Source: SIG78 sp036677805
GTDB taxonomy: Bacteria > Verrucomicrobiota > Lentisphaeria > Victivallales > Victivallaceae
Direction: 5' to 3'
DNA: 32,973 bases
Assembly (NCBI GenBank): GCA_036677805.1
Contig: JAVBVS010000003.1
Coordinates: 1 to 32,973, forward strand
This document shows, piece after piece, positions 24,901 to 32,046 of this stretch; the first letter of the stretch is position 1, and every line of letters begins with the position of its first letter. The translations under genes and the position numbers were made by a program. The notes under the pieces were generated by a model. The model had not been told where the DNA came from. It saw only the letters and a list, made by a program, of their open reading frames with translations, and made no database searches.

Positions 24901-24995
24901 CGGCGCAGAAGCAGGTCATGTTCAACTTCGTTCAGATTACCGAACTGCTGGATGACGCACCGAGTTTTCAGAAGTTGCCTTTCGGTGGACGGTAA
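21903..24995 (+). CDS. Large secreted protein with three carbohydrate-binding-like modules and a glycosidase-like core
   Basis: The 1030-residue protein has a signal peptide (about 1-20, MKFRHYYAVLALGSAMFCPA). Two similar modules follow: NLLKNSGFEDG at about 24 and NLLKNGGFEDG at about 186, each with a SGGDN[IL]L segment and an F/Y-D-D near the end. This is the CBM4/9-like jelly-roll pattern. A third, more distant module begins YLANGEFTDGLKAW at about 826. Between them (about 440-800) lies a barrel-like part with GAMIDEFGNEKEEY (acid residues 638-639 region) and HCYAPELYLREQRDEA, plausible catalytic acids of a glycoside hydrolase. No known GH family was recognised. The ATG overlaps the hydrolase stop, so it is the last gene of the operon. 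It likely binds and attacks an extracellular or periplasmic glycan. Confidence 0.75.
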   Translation: MKFRHYYAVLALGSAMFCPADDVNLLKNSGFEDGIRSWGLNEWSTGKTDGIRCDTDENAPAGGARAVRIQWQSGGDNILLSQLVAVKPEQSYQAAFSARTGVKPGESGKVQLTVEFLNRNRKRIAAAQHQAFAATDQWQRFQRQFATPSETAWLLFHLRCGRTASWFDDAQLTEIAAPAPDASGNLLKNGGFEDGTRGWNSWEWSGKKGEYSFETAHSAHDGEAAGRLAWKSGGDNLLIGQEVVVKGEKHLLLTFFAKAEIQPSTDARIQATVIFRDAANKDAGPNIHKSFTASDIYREFSWSFSTPPETAKIMVYLRNGREAVCYDDVKLIESNGVYLKESSLWVPGGEIVLDLFNGLKSGEKTRLAIELNDGGGKRIAEARHELGGGENAFFTLPVGKLQPGRYMLRVYPENTPDQAVENAIVWPDAAPGWPAPYDKLKVRNNFVTELLTASGCRVTPDRPLEFLNPREGWVYFKFIPQQSGTVTLPGPAQVKLVLEAGKPVESMQYLAAGAHRVTAAAPLAFAEAVISTMPEIMAFEYEARTGGKFEMNSWPEMEMFLDVANVIVERFDNCNQLTPPEVIDPESRERIARWRASGRKIITNMQRTGPDARWGVKLPDTEQYWLSRAGITEFDGAMIDEFGNEKEEYVPYYSSAVEKITRQYPGKTLYAATCAAWFSHRRTVEFRQLLAAGGHCYAPELYLREQRDEAAAKRYINWFYDYLRQWEKAVPGSMAHMLILTGCDDGYYALYGLDTFPNAAYKYFLDLQYQLLATDPVFFGVRGVGPWILRYATPDTLAWQAKLFRHYMIEGKRDLLSNEYGYVYEPGYLANGEFTDGLKAWTIEGKVAVKNIPNYGYARGINNTAPDGDTVAVMTRVPGQVNRVRQTIRNLKVGKRYELLIRSADYDDVMAGKNPLKVMTLKPEIRGAEVLEDESIIYVYPVVMHALPGKFPDRRNGLSANCTRLVFRATAPEAELTISDEVPGLPALQYHGREFAPADPAQKQVMFNFVQITELLDDAPSFQKLPFGGR

Positions 24996-25105
24996 GCCGG
25001 GCGGCGGGGGATCCGGTCGGAACAACCATATGTTCCGGCAGCCCGGCAACGGGTAAAATCGGGCATGACGTCCGCCGTCCGATTCGGACAATCTTCATGA
25101 TTTCC

Positions 25106-25137
25106 CCGGGACGGAGCTTGACAAGGCTCCGTCCCGG
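25106..25137. repeat. Perfect 12-bp inverted repeat around a -35 box
   Basis: CCGGGACGGAGC (25106-25117) and GCTCCGTCCCGG (25126-25137) are separated by 8 bases that contain TTGACA. It can act as terminator of the operon upstream (110 bases after its stop, with a T-rich stretch after the stem), as an operator, or both. Confidence 0.8.
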
Positions 25138-25146
25138 ATGTATTAT
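25118..25146 (+). promoter_or_regulatory. Sigma70-type promoter of the lipoprotein gene
   Basis: TTGACA (consensus), 17 bases, TATTAT (one mismatch). The start would be near 25153, about 40 bases before the ATG. The -35 box is the loop of the inverted repeat at 25106-25137. Confidence 0.8.
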
Positions 25147-25193
25147 TCTTCCCGAGCCGCTTTGCGATTGAGTTCACCCGGGGGGAATACGCC

Positions 25194-27446
25194 ATGAAGA
25201 AAATTTTTTTTCGCTTTCTGCTGCCGACGCCGTTGCTGCTGCTGACTCTGGCCGGCTGCGCCTCATCCGAGCGTATGGGCCGATTGTCCGGCGGCGTGGT
25301 CGGCGAGTATTCCGCCCCACCGAGCCACCGGTTGCGTTCGGAACGCTTTCAAGCCAAAGAAGAAACGTTCTCCAGCGCGACCCGCTCCGGCAAAACCGAT
25401 GTCGCCGGGCTTCAGGACAATCTGGTCAACGTCTGGCCGTTTTACGTCCGGTCCAAAAATTATACCGCCGTATTGTGGCCCTTCATGGATTTCGATCCTT
25501 ACGGCCTGGCGGTGCGCCCCTTCTACAATCAGGAAGGCGACGACTACTCGATCCTTTTTCCGCTGTGCGCCTGGAATCCGGTCGACGGCGAGGGGTGGGT
25601 GCTGAACACCGCCTGGGATAAGAATTCCTTCTGCATCTTTCCGCTGGCGGCCCAGACATTCAATGCGGAGGATGGCAATTTGTGGTATACTCCGCTGATT
25701 ATTCACAGCTGGGACCGGCGCCGGCCGGAAAATGTCTTTGATTTCAACCGGACCGGAACCTTCACCGAGATTCTGCTGGGGTATTACGGCCAATATCAGT
25801 GGCGAGACAAAGACGACTGGGACCGGCTGTTCCGCAATGATCCGGCCAATCCTTATCCCGAACCCCTGAAGCGGGAACTGGCTTATCGTTGCGGCCGGGA
25901 AGGGTGTCCGGTCCCTGCCGATGTCAGGGAGCTGGAAGCATTCCGGCAGCGGATCTTCGATAATCTGCCGCAAAAGGAAAAGCGTTATTTCGGTTTCTTT
26001 CCGCTCTTCCACGTGGCGCGTGAAGGCGAAATGCGTTCGCTCAACGTGATCGGTCCGGTTTTCGGGATGGAATTTTCGCCCGATTGCGACAGCGTCGGGC
26101 TGCTGGGCTGGCTGGTCGGCGAGTATGAATCGAAAACGATCGGGTCACCGGTCGGAACGCCGGCGGAAGGCCGGAGTCGCTTCTTCTCTCTGCCGCTGAT
26201 GTCGCTTTTTCAGAAGAAAACCGGTTATCAGGATACGCCGGAAGTGGCGGCGTTGCGGCAGCTGAATTCCCTGAGCGGCAGAATGCCCTTCGCACGCTAT
26301 CGCGGCGAAATGGAAACGGAACTGAAAAAGATCGATCCGGCACTGAAACTGCCGGAAACGGTGATCGACCGGAATACGATGCGGCTTTATCTCGAAACGC
26401 TGGTCGCCGGCAAGAGTTATCCGACCGAAGCGCAATACTCCGGCGGCTTCCTGCCCCTTTTGCTCTATCATTTCGAACGTCAGGACAACTGGTGGGCGTT
26501 GCCGGCGCTGCTGACCGGATACAACGCTTCCGCCGAGAAATCGAATTTCTGGAGCGTGCCGCTGCTGACGTTCGTGACCCGGTCGCCCGATATGGACCTG
26601 ACGACGGTTCTTTGTCCGGTGGGCTGGTATGGCAAAACCCGGCGGGTCGAGCGCGTCGACAAACAGATCTATTCGCGTGAAACCTTGTGGGCGGACGAGC
26701 AGAATACGGTGGAATTCGAGGACCAGTATGCGCTGCTGGGGCTCTTCTATCGGGGCGAGGATGCTTTTTACGTGGCCCGGGAAGGGGTCGATGCCGAAGC
26801 GTTGGAAAAAACGCGTTCGTTGCTGCTGAAGCTGGCTCAGGACAAGAGCGCCCTTGATCGCATGGCCGAAAAAATCCGGACCCGCGAAAGCCGCAACACC
26901 GCCTGGAAAACCAAAACCAAAATCGAGTATTACCGGCAGCAGATCGAAGTCGAAGAGATTGCGCTGGAGTGGGCCAAATACCGCGAACGGGAGGCAGAAT
27001 ACCAGACCGCGCTGGCGCAGTTGAAGGCTCATTGCGAAACCATCGGCTTCCCGTGGCGTCCGGCGGCGCTGGATACGGTGGAAAGTGCGAAAGCCGAAGT
27101 GGAAAAACTGTTTGATTTTGGTGCGGAACTCCGGCGCTGGAACGATTGGGGCAATGGTCTTTTCTGCCGCAGAGAGCGTTATGTCAACGGCGATTACAAG
27201 TGGCATATCCTCGGGATTCTGGCCGGCGGCACGAAGAAGGGCGATCAGGAGGATACTCAGGTCCTCCATTTTCTCTACCGCTTCCGCCGCGATGCGAACC
27301 GTACCGAGGAGTTGATTTTCCCGTTCATTTCGATTCAGCGTGAGGGCGACGACGAACGGGTGTCCTTCCTCTGGCGGGTCTTCGAGCGGACGGTCAGGGA
27401 CGGCAAAACCAGCGGCCACATTCTGTTCATTCCCTATGGGAACTGA
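25194..27446 (+). CDS. Large lipoprotein of unknown function with repeated aromatic strands
   Basis: The 750-residue protein has a lipoprotein signal with lipobox LAGC (Cys22), then Ser-Ser, so it is probably carried to the outer membrane. The body repeats short hydrophobic strands with W-P-F, F-P-L or similar ends: VNVWPFYVR, AVLWPFMDF, AVRPFYNQ, SILFPLCAW, FGFFPLFHV, FLPLLLYHF and ELIFPFIS. They are separated by polar turns, a pattern of beta hairpins or a beta-propeller-like or barrel-like array. Residues about 535-625 are charged and helical (coiled-coil like, ALEKTRSLLLKLAQDKSALD and beyond). No family was recognised. A promoter lies directly upstream and a perfect-palindrome terminator 48 bases after the stop, so it is monocistronic. 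The ribosome site is GGGGGAA. Confidence 0.78.
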   Translation: MKKIFFRFLLPTPLLLLTLAGCASSERMGRLSGGVVGEYSAPPSHRLRSERFQAKEETFSSATRSGKTDVAGLQDNLVNVWPFYVRSKNYTAVLWPFMDFDPYGLAVRPFYNQEGDDYSILFPLCAWNPVDGEGWVLNTAWDKNSFCIFPLAAQTFNAEDGNLWYTPLIIHSWDRRRPENVFDFNRTGTFTEILLGYYGQYQWRDKDDWDRLFRNDPANPYPEPLKRELAYRCGREGCPVPADVRELEAFRQRIFDNLPQKEKRYFGFFPLFHVAREGEMRSLNVIGPVFGMEFSPDCDSVGLLGWLVGEYESKTIGSPVGTPAEGRSRFFSLPLMSLFQKKTGYQDTPEVAALRQLNSLSGRMPFARYRGEMETELKKIDPALKLPETVIDRNTMRLYLETLVAGKSYPTEAQYSGGFLPLLLYHFERQDNWWALPALLTGYNASAEKSNFWSVPLLTFVTRSPDMDLTTVLCPVGWYGKTRRVERVDKQIYSRETLWADEQNTVEFEDQYALLGLFYRGEDAFYVAREGVDAEALEKTRSLLLKLAQDKSALDRMAEKIRTRESRNTAWKTKTKIEYYRQQIEVEEIALEWAKYREREAEYQTALAQLKAHCETIGFPWRPAALDTVESAKAEVEKLFDFGAELRRWNDWGNGLFCRRERYVNGDYKWHILGILAGGTKKGDQEDTQVLHFLYRFRRDANRTEELIFPFISIQREGDDERVSFLWRVFERTVRDGKTSGHILFIPYGN

Positions 27447-27494
27447 GGGCGTGTGAGATTTGCGGATGCATGGACCAAGGTCATCAATGATGGC

Positions 27495-27522
27495 GGGCGC
27501 ACCAATTGGTGCGCCCGTTTTT
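27495..27522 (+). terminator. Rho-independent terminator of the lipoprotein gene
   Basis: A perfect palindrome of 22 bases (27495-27516; arms GGGCGCACC / GGTGCGCCC around AATT) is followed by G and TTTTT (27518-27522). On the other strand there is no T run, so it works best for the plus-strand gene; the convergent gene ends 50 bases away. Confidence 0.92.
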
Positions 27523-27568
27523 GCATATTCGGCCGGAGCCGTAATGAAGAATTGGAATGCCGCGGAAC

Positions 27569-29620
27569 TTATTGCAGCCGGATGCTGAAGAACCGCTTGA
27601 GTCCTTCCAGACTAGTGGCCGCCCTGCCGCCGCATACGGTCAGGGCGCGGGCCTCGGTCAGGTCCGGGGAGTAGAACGTGGCCTGGGCGAATTCGCCGCT
27701 CAGCTCGATCTGGCCTTGGAGGGGAACATAATGCACCTCGCGGACGACCGGCTCGCCTTGACCCTGAAAGCGCAGATATTCATGGGGGACCGTGGTTTGC
27801 CCGGTCGGCATGAAATGCACCACCCAGCCGCCGGCGGCTGCCCGGTAAAGCCGGTATTGCAACATCTCGGGCGCGGTGACCCGGACCGGCGGCGGCGGCA
27901 GAAGTTCGGCCGTTTCGTCAAGCACCTGCTTGCGGTTGGCCGCATCATGCAATCGCCGGGGCGTCCAGAAGAACCGTTCCGCCAGCCGGTAAAAACCATT
28001 CCCGGCCTGCGGCCGGATTCCGGAAAATTCCACCTGCACCGGAATATCCCGGTTGACGCTCCAGCCCCATTGATCGAAGAAGCGGGTTTTGTCCGGCACC
28101 TCGCGGTCGAGCCGCGGCAATTTCTGCGTGATGCCGAAGACTGTCAGCGCGGGGGCTCCGGCCGGATCGCCATGTTCGTCGCGGTTGCCGAAAAGACCGC
28201 AGACCAGCAGTGTCCCGCCGGCGGCGCGATATTGCTCGAGCGCGGCGCGTTCCGCTGCGGAGAGGCAATCGCAGTCGCTCAGCAGCAGGAACGGAACGGT
28301 TTGCGCATCGGGCACCGTCGGCGTGACCGCGAACGGGAGGTTGCGCAGATAAAGCTCGCGCACCGTGTCGTGAAATCCGGTGGCATAATCTTCCCCGGAG
28401 TCGCCGTTGAAGCTGCGCGACGCCGGTGAATAATAGACGCCGAGCGGGGTGATGTCGGCAAGTTCAAACAGTTCCTGGTGGCGTTGTTCGTATTGGAAGG
28501 CCTCCGCGACCATTTCGGGCTCGTCGGGCAGTTTCTTCTGCTCGTCGTAATCGATGCCGAGCCGGGTTTTGTGGCTGGAGATCCAGATGTCGTTGTTGAA
28601 GAACCGGTCGAAGCTCCAGATCAGGAACGCTTCATCGGGATAGTAGGCGTAGCCCAGTCCCAGCACCGGCATTTGATTCATCCGGCCGATCGCGTGCTGA
28701 AGCATCACTCCGGGAACCCGGCGCGCCATGGAGTGGGGCCCTTCGCCGGTGATGTTGCCGCACATTTCGAGCATCATGGCGTTGAGCGCCGGATACCAGA
28801 TGGCCATATCGATCGCACAGGCGTCATTGAACTTGTCGGTCGATCCCGAACAGCAGGTGGTGAGCAGCGCACCGGCCGGAATCGCCCGGCGCACGCCGTC
28901 CAGAAAGTCCCGTCCCACGGTGTAACGGAACTCCACCCAGCGCCGGAAATCCGGGTTGTCGAAATTGCCCCAGAAACTCCAGTCGGCCGGTCCCGGCAAA
29001 GTCCGTCCGGTCAACTGCCGGAAGCTCGACCGGCAGTGTTCGCAGCCGCAGGCCGCCCAGTGGGCATAGCGGCAGACGTCGTCGCTCATCAGTCCGTCAA
29101 TGCCGGTTTCGCGAAACAACCGCGCGGCATAGGATTGGTAGGCGGCGCGGAAATCGGGGTTGTTCGGACAATAAATCTCGGACTGATAGCAGTCGACGAA
29201 AATCGGCGTATCATCATCCACCCGGCGCTCGCGCCAGGAATTGATCGCAGTACCGTTGTAATGCAATTGCGCCGCGACCTCAGCGTCGGGGGTCAGGGGG
29301 ACATGATGATGGTTGCGCTGAAACGTATGGAGCCTGCCATCCCAGTTGCGCGGACGATGGGTCAGTACGGCGGAGTGGTGGTCCACAACCTTAATGCCGT
29401 AGGCGTGGTAGGCGTCGGTCACGAACTTGAGCAGGGTATGGACCGTTTCGAAACAGTAGATGAAGTCCCAGCGGAAATGGAATCCGAAGATCATCACCAT
29501 TTCCACGCCGGCTTCATGCGCGGCGCGCGCCTTGTCCAGAATTTTCCGTTCGATTCCGCTGTTGGGAAAATCGAGGTCTTCCCAGGTCAACCAATGACTG
29601 ACGGTACGATAATGCATCAT
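27569..29620 (-). CDS. Cytoplasmic glycoside-hydrolase-like protein (GHL6-like region)
   Basis: The 683-residue protein has no signal peptide. The N-terminal two thirds look like a TIM barrel of the GH-A kind: GVEMVMIFGFHFRWDF (38-53), GIKVVDHHSAVLTH (75-88) and GIDGLMSDDVCRY (173-185), where Asp180 and Asp181 are likely active-site residues. A Cys cluster CGCEHCRSSF (191-200) right after it is typical of hypothetical glycosyl-hydrolase families such as GHL6. The C-terminal third (about 420-500) has FLLLSDCDCLSAAERAALEQ and GGTLLVCG, recalling the beta-galactosidase trimerisation/amidotransferase-like domain, and then a beta domain. It probably hydrolyses an imported oligosaccharide. The upstream AraC gene is read in the same direction, 117 bases away. 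ATG at 29620 or 29617 are both possible; a GGA site lies upstream. Confidence 0.72.
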   Translation of the reverse strand: MMHYRTVSHWLTWEDLDFPNSGIERKILDKARAAHEAGVEMVMIFGFHFRWDFIYCFETVHTLLKFVTDAYHAYGIKVVDHHSAVLTHRPRNWDGRLHTFQRNHHHVPLTPDAEVAAQLHYNGTAINSWRERRVDDDTPIFVDCYQSEIYCPNNPDFRAAYQSYAARLFRETGIDGLMSDDVCRYAHWAACGCEHCRSSFRQLTGRTLPGPADWSFWGNFDNPDFRRWVEFRYTVGRDFLDGVRRAIPAGALLTTCCSGSTDKFNDACAIDMAIWYPALNAMMLEMCGNITGEGPHSMARRVPGVMLQHAIGRMNQMPVLGLGYAYYPDEAFLIWSFDRFFNNDIWISSHKTRLGIDYDEQKKLPDEPEMVAEAFQYEQRHQELFELADITPLGVYYSPASRSFNGDSGEDYATGFHDTVRELYLRNLPFAVTPTVPDAQTVPFLLLSDCDCLSAAERAALEQYRAAGGTLLVCGLFGNRDEHGDPAGAPALTVFGITQKLPRLDREVPDKTRFFDQWGWSVNRDIPVQVEFSGIRPQAGNGFYRLAERFFWTPRRLHDAANRKQVLDETAELLPPPPVRVTAPEMLQYRLYRAAAGGWVVHFMPTGQTTVPHEYLRFQGQGEPVVREVHYVPLQGQIELSGEFAQATFYSPDLTEARALTVCGGRAATSLEGLKRFFSIRLQ

Positions 29621-29640
29621 GATTCATTTCCGGCTTCGTT

Positions 29641-29667
29641 TACAGTAAAAAAATTCCTTATACTGTA
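29641..29667. promoter_or_regulatory. Inverted repeat between AraC regulator and hydrolase gene
   Basis: 7-bp arms TACAGTA / TACTGTA with a 13-base spacer lie just upstream of the hydrolase start. On the minus strand TATAAG in the middle could serve as a -10 box without a good -35 box, as is usual for activator-dependent promoters. The binding protein is unknown; the neighbouring AraC protein is the obvious candidate. Confidence 0.4.
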
Positions 29668-29737
29668 CCCGCTTTCGGAAGAAATGCCAGTCGAGTCCGG
29701 TGCTTTCTTTGAACGGACCTGGGACAAAACAATGTAT

Positions 29738-30604
29738 CTATTTGCTTTGCAGTGTGTTGTTGCGATATTTTTCGCGGTATTCGGTCGGGGCGAGCGCGAA
29801 GTGGCGGCGAAAAGTCCGGCTGAAATAAAGCGGGTCTGCGATGCCCACGGCACGGGCGATCCGACCGACCGGGTGCGCGCTTTCACGCAGCATCCGGGCG
29901 GCGTTCCGCATCCGGATTTGAGCCAGGCAGGCGTGGATCGGCTCCCCGGTTCGGGAACGGAAAATGGCGTTCAGATAGGCCGGCGCGTAATGCGTCATCG
30001 CGCCCAGCGCCGCCAGCGTCAGCGGGGTCCAGTAAAATTCCTCGATATATTTACGGACCTGGGAGACGACATCGCTGTGATAATTGGCGGTGCTGAAGTC
30101 GCCGTGGCTCAAGGCATGGGAGATTTCCGCCAGCAGCAGCGACAGGAAGCGTCCGTGCTCCACCGTGTCGGCGCTGGCGCAATGCCAGAGTTCTTCCGCG
30201 ACCGGTGAAGTTGTATGCAGTCGCTGCGACGACTGGCTGTAGCCGCTTTTGGCGGCATAGGCGGTCTGGTGCAGATTGAGTCCGTCCGGGGCCACCGTAA
30301 GCCAGAAGAGCGCGTACGGCGTTTCTTTGTCGAGCCGGTGTTCGGTGTGCTCGGCGCCGCGCAGGAAAACCTGAACCCGGTTCGGAACCGGCCGGGTCCA
30401 GACGCCGTTGATGTACAGCGCCAGACTGCCGTACATCGGACGGATGATTTCGACATGGTTCCAGTGCGCTTCCGGCGGATAATAAGGATTGGGAAAGGCG
30501 CATCCGGCCGGAAAATCCGGCGCCGGTCGGCTCTCCGGAGTCCGGAATTCGATGCCGCCGTCAACCAACGCATTCAATGTTTTCTCCAGTTCTTCGAAAA
30601 ACAC
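29738..30604 (-). CDS. AraC-family transcriptional regulator
   Basis: The 288-residue protein has an N-terminal cupin-like sensor (about 20-130; HWNHVEIIRPMYGSLALYIN) and a C-terminal double helix-turn-helix (about 185-285). LTLAALGAMTHYAPAYLNAI is the first recognition region, and VGRIARAVGIADPLYFSRTF then RRHFALAPTEYREKYR is the second, with the classic G-x-x-x-x-x-Y-F-x-x-x-F-x-x-x-x-x-x-P-x-x-[YF]-R pattern. The GTG at 30604 was preferred over the TTG at 30622 because AAAGGA lies at the right distance from the GTG. It probably activates the hydrolase gene downstream in response to a sugar. Confidence 0.88.
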   Translation of the reverse strand: MFFEELEKTLNALVDGGIEFRTPESRPAPDFPAGCAFPNPYYPPEAHWNHVEIIRPMYGSLALYINGVWTRPVPNRVQVFLRGAEHTEHRLDKETPYALFWLTVAPDGLNLHQTAYAAKSGYSQSSQRLHTTSPVAEELWHCASADTVEHGRFLSLLLAEISHALSHGDFSTANYHSDVVSQVRKYIEEFYWTPLTLAALGAMTHYAPAYLNAIFRSRTGEPIHACLAQIRMRNAARMLRESAHPVGRIARAVGIADPLYFSRTFRRHFALAPTEYREKYRNNTLQSK

Positions 30605-30634
30605 CGCGAGTCCTTTCGTCAAGTGGTTGGTATT

Positions 30635-30662
30635 ACTATATTATCGCAAATGAAAAAGGCAA
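30635..30662 (-). promoter_or_regulatory. Candidate promoter of the AraC regulator gene
   Basis: On the minus strand TTGCCT (30662-30657), 16 bases, TATAGT (30640-30635). The start would be near 30628, just before the ribosome site at 30611-30616. Confidence 0.4.
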
Positions 30663-30725
30663 ATTTTCCTGCTGAATATCCATATTTTAACCTTTATTAT
30701 CTTTGAAATGTCCATGTCATGCCGA

Positions 30726-30754
30726 TTGCATTCTTTCATTCTCTGCCGTATTTT
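30726..30754 (+). promoter_or_regulatory. Candidate promoter of the aminotransferase operon
   Basis: TTGCAT, 17 bases, TATTTT, ending 33 bases before the ATG. Same hexamers and spacing as at 8835-8863. Confidence 0.6.
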
Positions 30755-30786
30755 AATGCCAAACCAGGAAAACCAGGGAGAAAATC

Positions 30787-32046
30787 ATGATGCAGCAGGT
30801 GAAATTCGGCACTGACGAGCTGATGGAGTTAATCGATGTATTCAGTGTTTCCGCCGCGGGACAGGCGCGCATCCGCGCCATTCTGGCGGAAGAGGCGCAC
30901 GAACCCGACGCCGGAAACTTCTTCCGCTACTACAATCCGCGCAGCAAAACCGTTGCGTTCGAGCGGGAATTCGCGGCGCATTCCGGTGCTGCGCATGTGT
31001 TGGCGCTCAATTCCGGCACCAGCGCGCTGATTGCGGCGCTGGCGGCGGCGGGCGCGGGGCCCGGCTGCGAGGTGATCGTCCCGGCCTACACCTTTTTCGC
31101 CACGGTTTCGGCGGTGGTGGCGGTCCGGGCGATTCCGGTGATCGTCGACATCGACGAAACGCTGACGCTTGATCCGGCGGCGTTCGAGGCGGCGATTACA
31201 CCCCGCACCAAGGCGGTGATTCCGGTGCATATGCTCGGACTGCCGGCGCAAATGGATAAAATCACGGCAATCGCCCGCCGCCGCAATCTGACCGTGATCG
31301 AGGATGCGGCGCAGGCTTGCGGCGGCCGCTTTCAGGGCCGATTCCTCGGTACCTGGGGCGATTTCGGCTGTGTCAGCCTCGACGCCTACAAGGTGATCGG
31401 GGCCGGGGAGGGCGGCATCCTGATGGCCGCCGACGAGTGGCTTTTCACCCGCGCCCAGAGCTATCATGACACCGCCGCCTGCTGGCGGCCCGACCGCTAC
31501 GGCAAAGAACGGCGCGAAGGCGAACTCTTCTGCGGCGAAAACTATCGCATGAGCGAAGTTCAGGCGGCCGTGGCGCTGGCTCAACTGCGCAAACTCGACT
31601 GGATTGTCGCCGCGTTGCGGCGCAACAGCGCGCTGCTGCGGGAAAAAATCACCCTGCCGCCGGGCGTCCGCTGGCAGGAAGCGTCCGATCCCGAAGGCGT
31701 CTGCGGCTACATGCTGCCGATGCTGTTCGATTCCGAAGAGCACTGCGCCCGGGCGCAGCGCACCGGCGCAGTCGGCGGCAACGCCGGCGATGCCACCCGC
31801 GGAGTCCGCAACTGGCACATGGCGTGGCATTGGGAACATATTCTCGGCGAAAAAACCGTAACCGTCGACGGCTGTCCCTTCCATTGTTCGCTGGTCAAGG
31901 ACCGTCCGCGCTATACCGCCGCCTCGTGGCCGCGCACTCAGGATATCATCCATCGCATGGGCACGATCGCCGTTTCGCAGTTCGACACCGAGTCCGATCT
32001 CCTGAACCGGGCCGAATTGATTACGAAGGAGCTGGCCAAATGCTGA
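30787..32046 (+). CDS. DegT/DnrJ/EryC1/StrS-type PLP aminotransferase
   Basis: The 419-residue protein has the fold-type I features of the DegT family: NSGTSALIAALAAAG (PLP phosphate site, about 77-91), PAYTFFATVSAV, VIEDAAQACGG (Asp and Gln that contact the cofactor, about 174-184) and SLDAYKVIGAGEGGIL with the Schiff-base Lys202. The family transfers amino groups to keto sugars for amino-sugar synthesis; some members act as dehydratases or in catabolic clusters. Start: ATG at 30787 or 30790, behind GGGAG. Its 3' end overlaps the next gene by 7 bases. The neighbouring isomerase suggests sugar conversion, but the substrate cannot be named. Confidence 0.88.
   Translation: MMQQVKFGTDELMELIDVFSVSAAGQARIRAILAEEAHEPDAGNFFRYYNPRSKTVAFEREFAAHSGAAHVLALNSGTSALIAALAAAGAGPGCEVIVPAYTFFATVSAVVAVRAIPVIVDIDETLTLDPAAFEAAITPRTKAVIPVHMLGLPAQMDKITAIARRRNLTVIEDAAQACGGRFQGRFLGTWGDFGCVSLDAYKVIGAGEGGILMAADEWLFTRAQSYHDTAACWRPDRYGKERREGELFCGENYRMSEVQAAVALAQLRKLDWIVAALRRNSALLREKITLPPGVRWQEASDPEGVCGYMLPMLFDSEEHCARAQRTGAVGGNAGDATRGVRNWHMAWHWEHILGEKTVTVDGCPFHCSLVKDRPRYTAASWPRTQDIIHRMGTIAVSQFDTESDLLNRAELITKELAKC

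Noticed and set aside
29617..29886. 89-residue minus frame at the end of the AraC gene
   Set aside because: Overlaps the AraC C-terminus in another frame and has no ribosome site or family resemblance.
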